Shown: positions 1-10,405 of the stretch, one piece after another
Layout: every line of letters starts with the position of its first letter
Numbering within the stretch: the first letter of the stretch is position 1
NCBI RefSeq assembly: GCF_905171775.1
Contig: NC_053495.1
Span: forward strand, 109,407,409 to 109,471,408
Length of the DNA stretch: 64,000 bases
Source of the DNA: Rana temporaria
Taxonomy: Eukaryota; Chordata; Amphibia; Anura; Ranidae
Direction of reading: 5' to 3'
Program-made: the position numbers and the translations under genes
The notes under the pieces: generated by a model
What the model saw: the letters and a program-made list of their open reading frames with translations, nothing else
Told to the model about the DNA's origin: nothing
Database searches by the model: none

Positions 1-347
1 CCTTCCCCTGCTGATACTTGATCTTTTCTTTCCTCCAACCACAATGTCGCTCCCTCAGGGGTATAAAAAAAATGTTCTACCCAGCGCTGTCACCCGTAGT
101 CGCGCCGGGTATAAAAAGGCATATGAAAGATTGACTTTCTGCATTTTCCACTTAATCTTAATGAAACTCGCCCTCCGCCTTTGTAAAAGAGGAGAGAAAT
201 CGGGACCTTAGAGCCCTCAAAAAAAATATTCCCCATCTCTCTACTCTCTCTCAACAAAGACTCTTTGTCACAATAATTTAAAAATTTCAGTAGCATCGAT
301 CTTGGTCGTCCTCCGGGGGGGGGGGGGGTGGTTTAAAATGAACTCTA

Positions 348-1305
348 GGGGCCTGATTCCCAAAAGAGATACGCAGACTTAACTGCTGTTCAGTCTGTGC
401 CTAACTTTGGAAACGATTCTCAAAAGGCTTTTTCCAAAGTTAGGCAGAAAATCTGACATGTGTAAGACACTTACACGGTCAGATCTTAGGATGCAGTACT
501 GCATCCGCCGCTGGGGGCATTTCTCATGGAAATGCAGCTTTGAGTATGCAAATGAGGACTTAAGCAGATTCTCAAAGCATTTCAGCATTGTGATTTCTGT
601 GTAAGTTCCGATTTTGCTTGCGCAAAACTAGGGCTGGTTTTACAATGTGTAAAGTTAGTCACACCTTGTAAAGGCCCATTCAAGCGACGGCATTTGGTAT
701 GCATTCCTGAGGGAGAACTCCACGGCAATTTTTAAATTCAAAACCGGCATGGGTTCCCCCCCCAGGAGCATACCAGGCCCTTAGGTCTGGTATGGGTTGT
801 AAGGAGACCCCCCCTACGCCGAAAAATCGACGTAGGGGGTCCCCCTACAATCCATACCAGACCCGTATCCAAAGCACGCTACCCGGCCGGCCAGGAAGGG
901 AGTGGGGACGAGCGAGCGCCCCCCCCCCCTCCTGAGCCGTGCCAGGCCGCATGCCCTCAACATGGGGGGGTTGGGTGCTCTGGGGCAGGGGGGCGCACTG
1001 CGGGCCCCCCCACCCCAGAGCACCCTGTCCCCATGTTGATGAGGACAGGACCTCTTCGGGGTTCCCTACACGTCGGGAAAATTACGTCACACGCATGCGC
1101 AGTACGGCCGGCGCGGGAGCGCGCCTCATTTAAATTTTAAACGCCCCCCGGAGAGGAGGACCGCCTTGCGACGGCGGCACTTAAGTTACACGGCCTGAAA
1201 TTTCTAGGTAAGTGCTTTGAAGATCGGGCACTTAGGTAGAGATTTTAAGTCAGTGTAACTTAACTGCTGAAAGTTAAGTTAGGCAGCTTTTTTGGGAATC
1301 AGGCC
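348..1305. mobile_element. Harbinger-type MITE in L1 ORF1, with 3-bp duplication
   Basis: The ends read GGGGCCTGATTCCC on the left and its inverted complement GGGAATCAGGCC on the right. The trinucleotide CTA stands directly outside both ends (345-347 and 1306-1308), and the L1 reading frame is continuous when the element and one CTA are removed. Three-base duplications are characteristic of PIF/Harbinger transposases. The element encodes nothing. Its middle, about 690-1080, is a separate palindromic repeat. Length without that core is about 0.57 kb. Confidence 0.85.
690..1080. repeat. Core of the foldback repeat family (GC-rich arm fragment)
   Basis: This segment holds 'ataccaggcccttaggtctg', paired G-run/C-run arms around a 'cgtagggggtcccc' hairpin, the 'gccggccagg' box and 'gccctcaacatgggg'. 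The same modules in the same order recur at 21541-22830, 50466-51540 and 57100-58980. Here they sit inside a Harbinger MITE. No coding capacity. Confidence 0.7.
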
Positions 1306-1872
1306 CTATGTGCTCTCTATATCATGAATGCCTGTGAAAAGCTCTCTTTACCAAATAATTTTATGAACCAATTTTCTAAAAATTCTATTGACTTAGCGCC
1401 CTCACATTTTTCAGGCAATATCTTGTTTAACAGGGTACAATTCGTCCTCTATTTGGGATATCCTCCCTTCCACCTCCGATACCCTTTGGTTTTCTGTATC
1501 TCTTGTCTCACCGAGATCAGCTCCTCCTTAGTGCCTTTCAATTGGTCACACGGTTCCCCTAGTGTCTTTTTACATTCATTCACCACCAAAAATACACCTT
1601 TTATTGTGGCAATATCTTCTATCGGGGGAATTTCTATTGGATCTGTATCTACTACAGCTGTGTTTTTATTAATAGTTGTTTTAATTACTGCTGCAACTGC
1701 TTGACCTTGGCTTCTTCTATCTGCATTTATTTTAGCGCTGGCTTGGGATGATGAGCCGCTTTTACTTTGGGGTTTGCTCTGTTGAATGGAAATATTTTTC
1801 TATTTTGGCCGCTGTTACAGCAGCTACACCCCCCTTTTCCATTGCCGACCTTAGCGATTGCGGCCCCGACAT

Positions 1873-2136
1873 TCTTGTTGAAAGAAAAGAATAGGCTTTT
1901 ATATCTTAAAGATGGATTATGGCTGGAGAGCAGTCCTTGAATAATCCCTAAAAGGGACTCTGCCAGGAATATGGTAACTGTATATTAACCGCATATTAGT
2001 GTTGTATTCAACTGTCCCAAGGAGACCAATACGGCAAAAAAAAAGAAAAAAGGGGGGGGGGGTGGACAAAACAGCAACAAGTATACCCTTTGGCTTTGAC
2101 CGCCAGCTCTTTATTTCTAGATAATCTGGGAGAGAG
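1873..2136 (-). other. Probable L1 5' leader upstream of ORF1
   Basis: About 260 bases directly 5' of the ORF1 start on the minus strand, including an A/G-rich tract at 2034-2065. No gene, promoter motif or repeat end is identifiable. Assigned to L1 by position only. Confidence 0.4.
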
Positions 2137-2777
2137 TGTCATGGATATGCAACAAAGTCTGTCTGCTTACCTGATCTCCATGTGTTCATTAAAGGCCTGA
2201 CCCTGTTCTAGTTCCCCTTTTTATCACTTCCTCTTCCTGTATGGCCCCACCCAGGCCAATTCCAGGAATCCTATATTAACCGTTGCTCTACAGGTCTGCA
2301 GTGCTGTTCAACAGTGTTCCTTTGCTTAGTTCCTGTCTGCAGTGTAGTTTGCTAGTTCCTGTTTGCAGAGTGCTACGGTCGTCTTTCCGTGTACCGTTTT
2401 GGCTTTTTCCTGACTTCTGCTGTTTGCCTGTGCCCCTGACCATTTGCCTGTCCCACGGTTATCCTTGTCTGCCTGTTGCCCTGACCTTGGCCTGCCCATC
2501 ACTACTGTTTGTCCTGCTGGCTGCTTCCCCTTTCTCCCTGCAGAGTGTGACCTAGGGAATCTCGGGGGTGTGACCTGGACCCAGTAGCGGCGAAGACCAT
2601 CCTTACCATCAAAGGCTCTGGTGAATACAAAACTGGGTCTTAGACTCCGCGCCCCGGGTGATCTTAGGTTCACGCTTCGTCCCTGATAGCAGCGGTCGGC
2701 CATAGGGTTCACTATCCTTAGGTGCATCCCTGACCCCAACGGGGTGCACTTGTCACCTGACTACGGGTGACCTGACA
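2137..2777 (+). mobile_element. Solo long terminal repeat with 5-bp duplication
   Basis: A 641-bp block starts TGTCATGG and ends GGTGACCTGACA, so it has the TG...CA ends of an LTR and a short inverted terminal repeat TGTCA/TGACA. GAGAG lies directly outside both ends (2132-2136 and 2778-2782). No internal retrotransposon region lies on either side, so it reads as a solo LTR left by recombination. The family could not be named; a Gypsy-type LTR is a guess. Caveat: the duplication is a simple purine sequence, so chance is possible. Confidence 0.6.
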
Positions 2778-2782
2778 GAGAG

Positions 2783-3663
2783 AAAAAAAAACAGTTCCGT
2801 CCTTCTCACCTCTGGTATAGAGGAGTGACAGAAAGCCATAAAGTGCTTAGTGCCGATTTTAATTTACTCAGTTAACGGAATAGTACACAATTCCAAGCAT
2901 AAAACGTCAGTGTTGCTCTGGGTTACTCACTCCGTCCTTTCCGGGCTGCTTTCCACGGATTCTCCCCGGTAGCTCCAATCGGGCTGCAAACTACTTGTGG
3001 GATCCTTCCTCCTTACTTTGAGCCTGCTTTAGGTCTGCGGTCCTCCACTCATACTGCCCCCGATGTAACAGAGTCTTGGACCCGCCAAGAGATGCCAAGT
3101 GCTGTGCAGGGTCTTGTGGGGGAACAAGGGGGACCCTCCGGGATGCCCCACCGCCTCCTCATCCGTCCTTTGGCGGGGAAACGCCAGGGTTCGCTAGGCC
3201 GTTCACGTGGTCCAGTCAGCTGACCACCGCCATCCAATCGCGGACTCAGACTTCGGCTCTCAGGGCTCGGGATTTTGGACTCTGGACTGCAGACTGATCC
3301 ACCGCCAGACCTCCAGACCTCCGACGGACCTCGCGGCTTGCCTCTCAGGGGACACTTGCGGACCACGCTCACTGCACCGGGGTTCCACAGGCAGGTATGT
3401 CCGCGTGTCTTGCCCCTGTCGGCATCAGCGATGTCAGCGTATCAGCATGTCAGCGTTCGTGGAGGGATCAGCAGGGGGATCAGTGAATTCGCTCAAAAAC
3501 TCATATGCAGTTCATGACGGGTTTGCGGATAATTTGAGAATTTGAGCGGCATACTAGGGGGTACTAGAGTCGTGGGGGAAACAGCTCGCACCTCACCACC
3601 ACATCTCACATGCCTGCCTCACTCCACACACCTCCGCACCTGCATCCGGTCACGCCCCCTCTA
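2783..3663. other. Unassigned sequence, 0.9 kb
   Basis: Mixed composition with a GC-rich middle (3050-3400). Short open frames of 70-110 codons overlap on both strands and show no family motif, so I do not call genes. It could be more L1 5' leader on the minus strand or LTR-related sequence; nothing decides between them. Confidence 0.5.
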
Positions 3664-5135
3664 CCGCTCCGAATTTTTTAATTTTCAAATTCTTAAATTT
3701 CAAATTTTCAAATTTTTCAATTTCTAATTTTTTATTTTTCTAATTTTCAAATTTAGAATTTTTCAATTTTAGAATTTTCAAATTTTTCATTTTTTCAATT
3801 TTCGAAATTCCGAATATTCAAATTTTCTAATTATTTTTTTTCGAACTTACGAATTTTCTAAATTTCGAATTCTTCAATTTCGAATTTTCTATTTTTTTTT
3901 ATTTCAAATTTTCGAATTCTCCAATTTCGAATGTTCGTTCAAAAAAAAAAAAAAAGACATTCGTAAATTCGAAAAATAAAAAATTAGAAATTGAAAAATT
4001 TGAATTTTAAATTTTCGAAATTTTGAATTTTTCATTTTCGAAATTTCGAAAATTCGATTTTTTTATACTTTCAAAAATGAAAAATTCGAAAATTCGAAAA
4101 TTAAAAAAATAAGAATTTTCGAGTTTTCGAAATTCTAAATTTTCGAAATTGTGGAATTTTCGATTTTTTTAATTTTCGAATTTTTGAAATTCCGAATTTT
4201 TTAATTTCCGAATTAATTTTTTTTCGTATTTCCGAATTTTTTAATTTCCGAATTCAATTTCGGAAATTCGAATTTATGGAAATTTGGATTTCAAATCCAA
4301 AATTTGGATTTCGAATCCAAAATTTGGATTTCGAAAATGACAAATTCGAAAATTTAAAAATTCGAAAATTATAAAAACCTGAATTTTTGAAATTCGGAAT
4401 TTAAGAAATTCGAAAATTAAAAAAAAATCGAAAAAAAATTGAAAAACTATTTTTTTTCGTTTGGCTTCTAATTCGTTTTTAACGAAAATTTTACGTTAAT
4501 TCAGAATTTTCGTATCAACAATTTTTTCTATTTCCAATTTTCGGAAAGTCGGAAATACAATTTTTTTTGAATTTTAGAATTTAGAATTTTCGAAATTCTG
4601 AAATTTCGATTTTTTTTAATTTTCACGTTTTTAAATTTAAATTTTTTTTAAATTCCGAATTTTTCAATGTTGAAATTTTAGATTTTTTTAAATTTTCGAA
4701 TTTTTCATTTTCGTTTTTTTAAATTTTCGGATTTTTAAATTTTCGAAATATCGAATTTTCGATTTTTTTTATTTTTCGAATTTTTTATTTTCGAATTTCC
4801 GAATTTTTGTATTTCCGAATTTTCGTATTTCCAAATTTGAAAAATTAGAAAATTGAAACATTTGAAAATTGAAAAATTCGAAATTTCGGAAACTGAAAAA
4901 TTCGAAATTTTGAAAGTTCGAAAATCTAAAATTCGAAAATGATTTGTTTTTTGCTTTTTCGGAAACCCGAAAATTCGGAATTCCGAATTTTCGAATTTAC
5001 GAGTTTCCAGAATTTACGAATTTACGAAAAAAGCAAAAAAAAAAAATGAATAAAACGGGAAAAATAACAAATCTTTCGAATTTCCCGAATTCAAGAATTT
5101 ACGAAAAAAAAACGAATGAGACAAATTTTTTGGCA
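3664..5135. repeat. A+T-rich degenerate repeat built from AATTTTCGAA-like units
   Basis: Nearly 1.5 kb consists of permuted variants of 'aattttcgaa', 'aaatttcgaatt' and 'aatttccgaat' with A and T runs. The units are self-complementary, so the tract could fold on itself almost anywhere. There is no fixed period. The only G and C bases come mostly as TTCGAA or TTCCGAA. It ends near 5135 at 'gcattgcacatgtctag'. Open frames inside are composition artefacts. Confidence 0.8.
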
Positions 5136-5306
5136 TTGCACATGTCTAGCGATGAGTGCTAGACTACACACAGCTAGCTAGGCTACACACACACAGCTCC
5201 CGGTTCTCGCTCTGTAACAAGCGATCGCGAGTGCCCGGCGGTGATCGCAACCGCCGTGCACGCGTATATCTGCAGCGTATAACTGCGGCGGCTGGTCGGC
5301 AAGTAG
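5136..5306. mobile_element. Truncated right end of a TTAA-type MITE
   Basis: The segment 'cacagctcccggttctcgct' through 'ggtcggcaagtagttaa' matches the right end of the complete TTAA MITE at 40352-41309, which has the same 'acagctcccggttctcgctc' and 'cggctgttcggcaaccag' modules. A TTAA follows at 5307-5310. The left part is missing; the A+T-rich repeat adjoins directly. Confidence 0.65.
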
Positions 5307-5324
5307 TTAAATAGCACTCTACAT

Positions 5325-5850
5325 TAGAGGTCAACCAATATATCGGACAATATTTGGTCTTTTTTTAAGAAATTGTTATTGGCAGATTATTATGCACATT
5401 AGGCAGACTTTTTTTCTTTTTTATCGGAGAAAGGCGGTCGCTGATTGGCTGGCTGTCAATGGCTGTGCTGCATTCTGGGAGGTTTAGTCCAGAGGTGGGG
5501 CGCACAGCGCATTAGGGGATGAATGGAGCTCTGTCTTCTGTCTGTGGCCAGGAGAAGGGCTGGAACGGAGCCGGGAGCACTCTGCTGGTGGGCACTGATG
5601 ATGAGGTGGCAGTGAAGGACATTGGTGAGCTGCACTGGTGGGCACTGATGGGCTGCACTGATGAGGTGGCACTGGTGGGCAGTGATTGGCACTGATAGGC
5701 TGCACCCCACCTCTCCACCCTAAACAATAACCTCCTCCCCACCCTAGTTTTTATGAGATGAAGGGGGAAAAATCGACAACATATATTGGCCGCCCTGATA
5801 TCTAAATATTGGCATTGGCCAAAGAAAAACCCATATCGGTCAACCCTCTA
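5325..5850. mobile_element. hAT-type MITE (TAGAGGTCAACC ends)
   Basis: The inverted ends are TAGAGGTCAACC on the left and GGTCAACCCTCTA on the right. Flanking 8-mers are ctctacat (5317-5324) and ctttacat (5851-5858), 7 of 8 identical, which fits a hAT duplication. The interior has degenerate 'gggcactgatg' repeats at 5575-5700 and encodes nothing recognisable. Confidence 0.75.
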
Positions 5851-5858
5851 CTTTACAT

Positions 5859-6667
5859 ACTCCCGTATTTGAAACATGTCTATGTCTTTGTATATTGCTG
5901 ATTTAAAATTATGGATGGCTATACACGAGGTCCTTTTGTAATTGGTAAAATACTATAATTTATTGTTATATTCTGTAATGCTATTACCCATATTAGTGCA
6001 GTGCTCCAACTCCTCTCTATGTAACCTAATTAAGTCAAATCAAATCTGCATTGATATAAACATTAGAACCTTAAGCCCCCCTTCATATATTTTAAGGAAT
6101 GGTATTTGACCCCAGATCCATCAAACTCTAAATTGTTCTGTTTGAGGCTCGGTTCACATATATGCGATTTTAACCGCATGAAATGTGAAATAACATTGAT
6201 ATCCATTGAAGCTGTTCAAATAAATGCGATGCAGTGCAAATAAAAAATAAAATAAAAATCCTGTGTATTTTCTGAGCACTGCTGTGCAGTTCAGGTGCGA
6301 ATTCTAGTCTCTTTGAGTTCTATGGGAAAGCTTCTGAAACATTTGTTCAGTTGTGTTAAAAAAACGGTCAGGATTTAGTTCAGGATTCAGTTCAAGATTT
6401 CAGCACGGATTGCTCTACTACTACTACAGGAGTTGACACCCTTTATCTACTATGTATTGGCCAGCACTGAAATCACTGCTGTGACAAAAATCCGGTCTTG
6501 AGCCTTGCAAACTTGCATCAGAAACGCACCTGAACCGCTGAACAAATGCTTTTTTTTTTGCAGTGAAAAAGACCAAACAATTTGCACCAGACATTTGTGA
6601 ATTGACTCCTTGATGCTACCCCAAGAAGCAGAATGTAACTTGCTCATTAACTAATTGGACATACTCA
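5859..6667. other. Unassigned A+T-rich sequence
   Basis: About 800 bases without a convincing gene or repeat end. A weak resemblance to a decayed LINE on the minus strand around 6000-6130 was not strong enough to call. Confidence 0.5.
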
Positions 6668-7029
6668 GTGCCGGCCCAAGACATTGTGCTGCCTGGTACC
6701 AAGAATGAAATGCTGCCCCCCCAAAAAAATAACTAAAGTGGACCTATCATGGCTCTATACATGTATATAGGAGTATAAAGAGGACCTGTTATGGTTGTTT
6801 ACATGTATATGAGTATAAAGAGGACCTGTTATTGCTCTATTCATGTAATTAGCCCCACAGTGGAGCGGAGAGCGAAACGGGAGGAGCGGTGGGGCGGCAA
6901 TTAGCCCCACAGTGGAGTGGAGAGCGGAGCTGGCAGGATGGGATGGCGGGCGGGTGGCAATTTGCCGCCCCCCTGAAAGTGCAGCCTGGTACAATGGTAC
7001 CATCGGGTCCCATGGTAGGGCCGGCCCTG
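6668..7029. mobile_element. Probable hAT-like MITE (CAGTGCCGGCCC ends)
   Basis: Ends CAGTGCCGGCCC and GGGCCGGCCCTG are inverted complements apart from one base. Two internal direct repeats occur: 'aaagaggacctgttat' (6777 and 6818) and 'ttagccccacagtggag' (6850 and 6901). Flanking octamers do not match, so the duplication is lost or the ends are slightly misplaced. A related element with CAGGGCCGGCC ends lies at 11149-14348. Confidence 0.6.
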
Positions 7030-7520
7030 GGTCAGAGACCTCAAAACGTACTACAGGCGAGGGTCAGAGACTGCAGACATGGTACAGGAGATGGTCAGAG
7101 ACTGCAGACATGGTACAGGAGATGGTCAGAGACTGCAGACATGGTACAGTAGATGGTCAGAGACTGCAGACATGGTACAGGAGATGGTCAGAGACTGCAG
7201 ACATGGTACAGGAGATGGTCAGAGACTGCAGACATGGTACAGGAGATGGTCAGAGACTGCAGACATAGTACAGGAGATGGTCAGAGACTGCAAACCTGGT
7301 ACAGGAGATGGTCAGAGACTGCAGACATGGTACAGGAGATGGTTAGAGACTGCAGATATGGTACAGGAGATGGTCAGAGACTGCAGACATGGTACAGGAG
7401 ATGGTTAGAGACTGCAGATATGGTACAGGAGATGGTCAGAGACTGCAGACATGGTACAGGAGATGGTCAGAGACTGCAAACCTGGTACAGGAGATGGTCA
7501 GAGACTGCAGACATAGTACA
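7030..7520. repeat. 31-bp minisatellite, about 14 copies
   Basis: The unit runs 'atggtacaggagatggtcag' plus 'agactgcagac' (31 bp). Successive copies begin at 7079, 7110 and so on to about 7510, with few substitutions. Because 31 is not a multiple of three and no frame of the unit contains a stop, three overlapping open frames of 110-140 codons run through it. They are not genes. Confidence 0.95.
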
Positions 7521-8064
7521 AGTGTATATGGGTAAATGTGTAGTTGTAATCAATAAAGTATATTAGGGTAGGGGTAAAAAGAAATAGCCAGATACATGAA
7601 AGGAAAAAAGTATGTAGATTAAAGTAATGAAAGATGCATTTCTCCTCTGACTCACCAATGAGGCATAGCAGGCAGTGGTGTATTTAGGATTTGTGCTGCC
7701 CTAGGCCTGACTAAACTTGTGCAACCCCTAATTAACATATGATCCACCCCTTCCTGTTTAAGACCTGCCCTGAAGTTTTCCAGTGGGTACACTAGTTCTG
7801 AGGGCTTTGGGGGGGATCTCCTTAATCTGCAGAGATTTCCTCTCACTTCCTGTTTGGCTATGGAACAGGAAATCAAGGGGAAATTAACGAATGGCAAACA
7901 TTTTTTAACTGGGGCTATAACCATCACTTACTCTATCCAAAATGGAAAAAACGGTGCTGCCTATAGTACTACTTTAAGCACAAATTTCTGCTAAATTTAT
8001 GGAGGACTAAGAGGATATAACCACGCCAGTGGTGCAGCATAAACATATAGCACAACGATGAAGG
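7521..8064. other. Mixed small repeat fragments
   Basis: The module 'ggtgtatttaggatttgtgc' with 'tgccctaggcc' (7677-7705) recurs at 15110-15140 and, inverted, at 56025-56070; 'gctgccctaggcctgggcc' is at 25254. 'cacttcctgtttggctatgg' (7845-7865) recurs in the 53545-54165 region. This is a patchwork of old dispersed repeats without genes. Confidence 0.6.
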
Positions 8065-8739
8065 TATAGCCAGGTCCATAAATATTGGGGCATTGACACA
8101 ATTCTAATCTTTTTGGCTCTATACACCACCACAATAGATTTGAAATGAAACAAACAAGATGTGCTTTAAAACATTCAGCTTTAATTTGAGGGTATTTACA
8201 TCCAAATCAGGGGAACAGTGTAGGAATTACAACAGTTTGTATATGTGCCTCCCACTTGTTAAGGGACCAAAATGAATGGGACACTTGGCTTCTCAGCTGT
8301 TCCATGGCCAGGTGTGTGTTATCCCCTCATTATCCCATTTACAAGGAGCAGATACAATGTCCAGAGTTCATTTCAAGTGTGCTATTTGCATTTGGAATCT
8401 GTTGCTGTCAACTCTCAATATGAGATCCACAGAGCTGTCACTATCAGTGAAGTAAGCCATCATTAGGCTGAAAAAACAAAACAAACCCATCAGAGAGATA
8501 GCAAAAACATTAGTAGCTAGATTCAGGTAGATGGGCGCATATTTGTGCCGGCGTAACGCAACGTATATGCGCTACGCCGGCATAAGTCGGAGAGCAAAAT
8601 AGATGATTCACAAAGCACTTGGGGCCAGATTCACAAAAGAGATACGACGGCGTATCTCCTGATACGCCGTCGTATCTCTGTTTTGGGGCCGTTCTAACTA
8701 TGCGACTGATTCATAGAATCAGTTAGGGTCCTTTCACAC

Positions 8740-8920
8740 GTGCGGACCGTTTTTTGGTCCGTTTTTTTTCATCAGTTGATCCGTTTTTTCATCCGTTTTT
8801 CATCAGTTTTTCATCCGTTTACATCCGTTTCCCGTCTGTTTTCCGTCTGTTAACGTCCGTTTTTCATCAGTTTTTTCATCCGTTTTCCATCCGTTTTTTG
8901 ATCCGTTTTTTTTTTTTTTT
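8740..8920. promoter_or_regulatory. Left subterminal array of CCGTTT motifs (Harbinger-1)
   Basis: Ten CCGTTT hexamers, mostly within ATCCGTTTT and spaced 8-25 bp, plus two CCGTCTGTT variants, crowd the first 200 bp inside the left end. Interspersed CATCAGTTTT units resemble them. Repeated subterminal motifs of this kind are the usual binding sites for a transposase or its Myb/MADF partner; that role is inferred. Confidence 0.6.
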
Positions 8921-9069
8921 TGGTTTTAGAACTTTATTTAATCAGCTTTTCAAGAATTTTCCCATGATTCTTTGTTTCCCCCAGCGTGCATTGTGCTTTC
9001 TTCTTGCTTTATGTTTAACAGCCGGCTGTTTGCTTCCTGATACATTGCTGTACTTTCGTGCTTAGTACA

Positions 9070-10377
9070 ATGGATTTGGGGAGATATTATGAGCATGTGA
9101 CATCATTTGTCATGCTGTACTATCTGAGGAGACAAAAAAGCAGGACCAGGAAGATGTCTGCGAGGATACGCAGGTACTGGACACATCCCATGCTGCTCAA
9201 GAGGCCAACTGAGGGTTTTTTTGCTCTGCACTACGCAGATTTGCGACGATACCCTCAATTTTTTTTTTAATTTTACCAGAATGACTATTCCAACCTTTCA
9301 ATTTTTGCTGGAAAAGTTGCATCTGTGTTTAGACAGGACGAACACAGACATGAGACGTTCTGTGCCTCCAGAGGAGCAACTTCTCCTTACCCTCAGGTAA
9401 GCCAGCCAGCCAGCCAGCCTTTTTGCTTGATTATGTCCAGTGTAATGTTGGATTCCTTTCATAATTTCTTCTACTCTTCCTAGGTTTCTTGCATCTGGAG
9501 TTTCTTATACGTCCCTAAACCATTTTTTTTTGTTAGGAACCTCAACAATATCTGTAATTGTACATGACACCTGTGAAGCAATATGGGAGGAGCTTCGGTC
9601 GTCTGCAATGCCTGTTCCAGATACATCCATGTGGCAGGAAATTGCAAATGGGTTTTGGTAGAAACACAATTCCCTAATTGTGTTGGAGCCCTGGATGGGA
9701 AACACATCCGAATTCAGATGCCACCTGAATCTGGCTCTCAATTTTACAATTACAAAAAATACTTCTCCCTTGTGCTAATGGCAATCTGTGACAGTAATTA
9801 CAGGTTTGTAGCTGTCGACATTGGGGCGTATGGATCTAATGCAGACGCAAGAGTATTTTCAGCATCACAAATGGGGAGAAAACTACTTGACGGCCACTTT
9901 AATTTGCCATCAGATAAACCACTTCCAGGAACTGTAGGACCAGATATGCCACATGTGCTTGTAGCTGATGAGGCATTTGGACTTTCCCAGCATCTTTTAA
10001 GGCCTTATGCCAGGCACAATTTAACAACCCCCCCAAAAAAATTCAATTATCGGTTGAGTCGTGCAAGGCGCCTTATTGAATGCACCTTTGGCATTTTGAG
10101 CAGCAAGTGGCGCATATTTCACACCACAATACAATTCAGCGTGGACAATGCCCAACTAGCAATTCAAGCATGCTGTGTCCTCCACAATGTAATCCGTGAA
10201 AAAGAAGGGATTTCTGTTGAGGAAGAGGACGAGATTGACTTACCTTCTGTACGCTTTTCCGGACTGCGACCCAACAATTCAGTTATTCTCATGCGTGATC
10301 ATTTCGCTAATTTTTTCATGTCCCCTGAAGGAGAGGTTCCTTCAGGGGACATGAAGGTAGCAACAGAACGAATCTGA
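9070..10377 (+). pseudogene. Harbinger-1 DDE transposase (HARBI1-like nuclease), nearly intact
   Basis: PIF/Harbinger nuclease. Exon 1 is 9070-9396: MDLGRYYEHV, then RRYWTHPMLLKRPTEGFF and, in another frame, FNFTRMTIPTFQFLLEKL. The intron is GTAAGC...CTTCCTAG, and exon 2 is 9484-10377. The C-terminal part shows the first Asp in VGALDGKHIRI (about 9683), the second in DIGAYGSNADARVF (about 9825), the Glu in RARRLIECTFGILSSKW (about 10080) and ACCVLHNVIREKEG. Two lesions remain: a T10 run at 9259-9268 where nine T would keep frame, and a missing base near 9659 where tgg-tag should read through. Length without them is about 405 codons, in family range. The C-terminus carries a short palindrome ('ccctgaaggagaggttcctt'). 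Confidence 0.92.
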
Positions 10378-10405
10378 GGGGTGGAACATCAATTAATAGC
10401 ACATT

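Larger units (their letters stand above)
1..1872 (-). pseudogene. L1 LINE ORF1 (RNA-binding coiled-coil protein), broken, runs off the window
   Basis: ORF1 of L1 retrotransposons makes a trimeric coiled-coil RNA chaperone that packages the element RNA. The likely start is the ATG at 1872-1870 (MSGPQSLRSAMEKGG). A frameshift follows after about 35 codons. A long open stretch then ends in a coil-like region (EELISVRQEIQKTKR, SEVEGRISQIEDELYP). Near 1340 the frame reads SIEFLENWF and then a degenerate copy of the ERAHR motif typical of the ORF1 central domain. A Harbinger MITE splits this motif at 348-1305. Removing it with one CTA copy restores the reading through RAHRV into the C-terminal domain at 1-345, where FLNYCDKESLLRESREMG (about 293-240) and TPEGATLWLEE near the left edge match the family. 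At least two further frameshifts are present. ORF2 would lie left of position 1. Family assignment is confident; function is lost. Confidence 0.8.

Noticed and set aside
2283..2739. Open frames inside the solo LTR
   Set aside because: No homology, no start context; the LTR is non-coding by its structure.
6889..7566. Overlapping frames with repeated VRDCRHGTGDGQRLQTW
   Set aside because: Product of the 31-bp minisatellite, open in three frames by chance of the unit.
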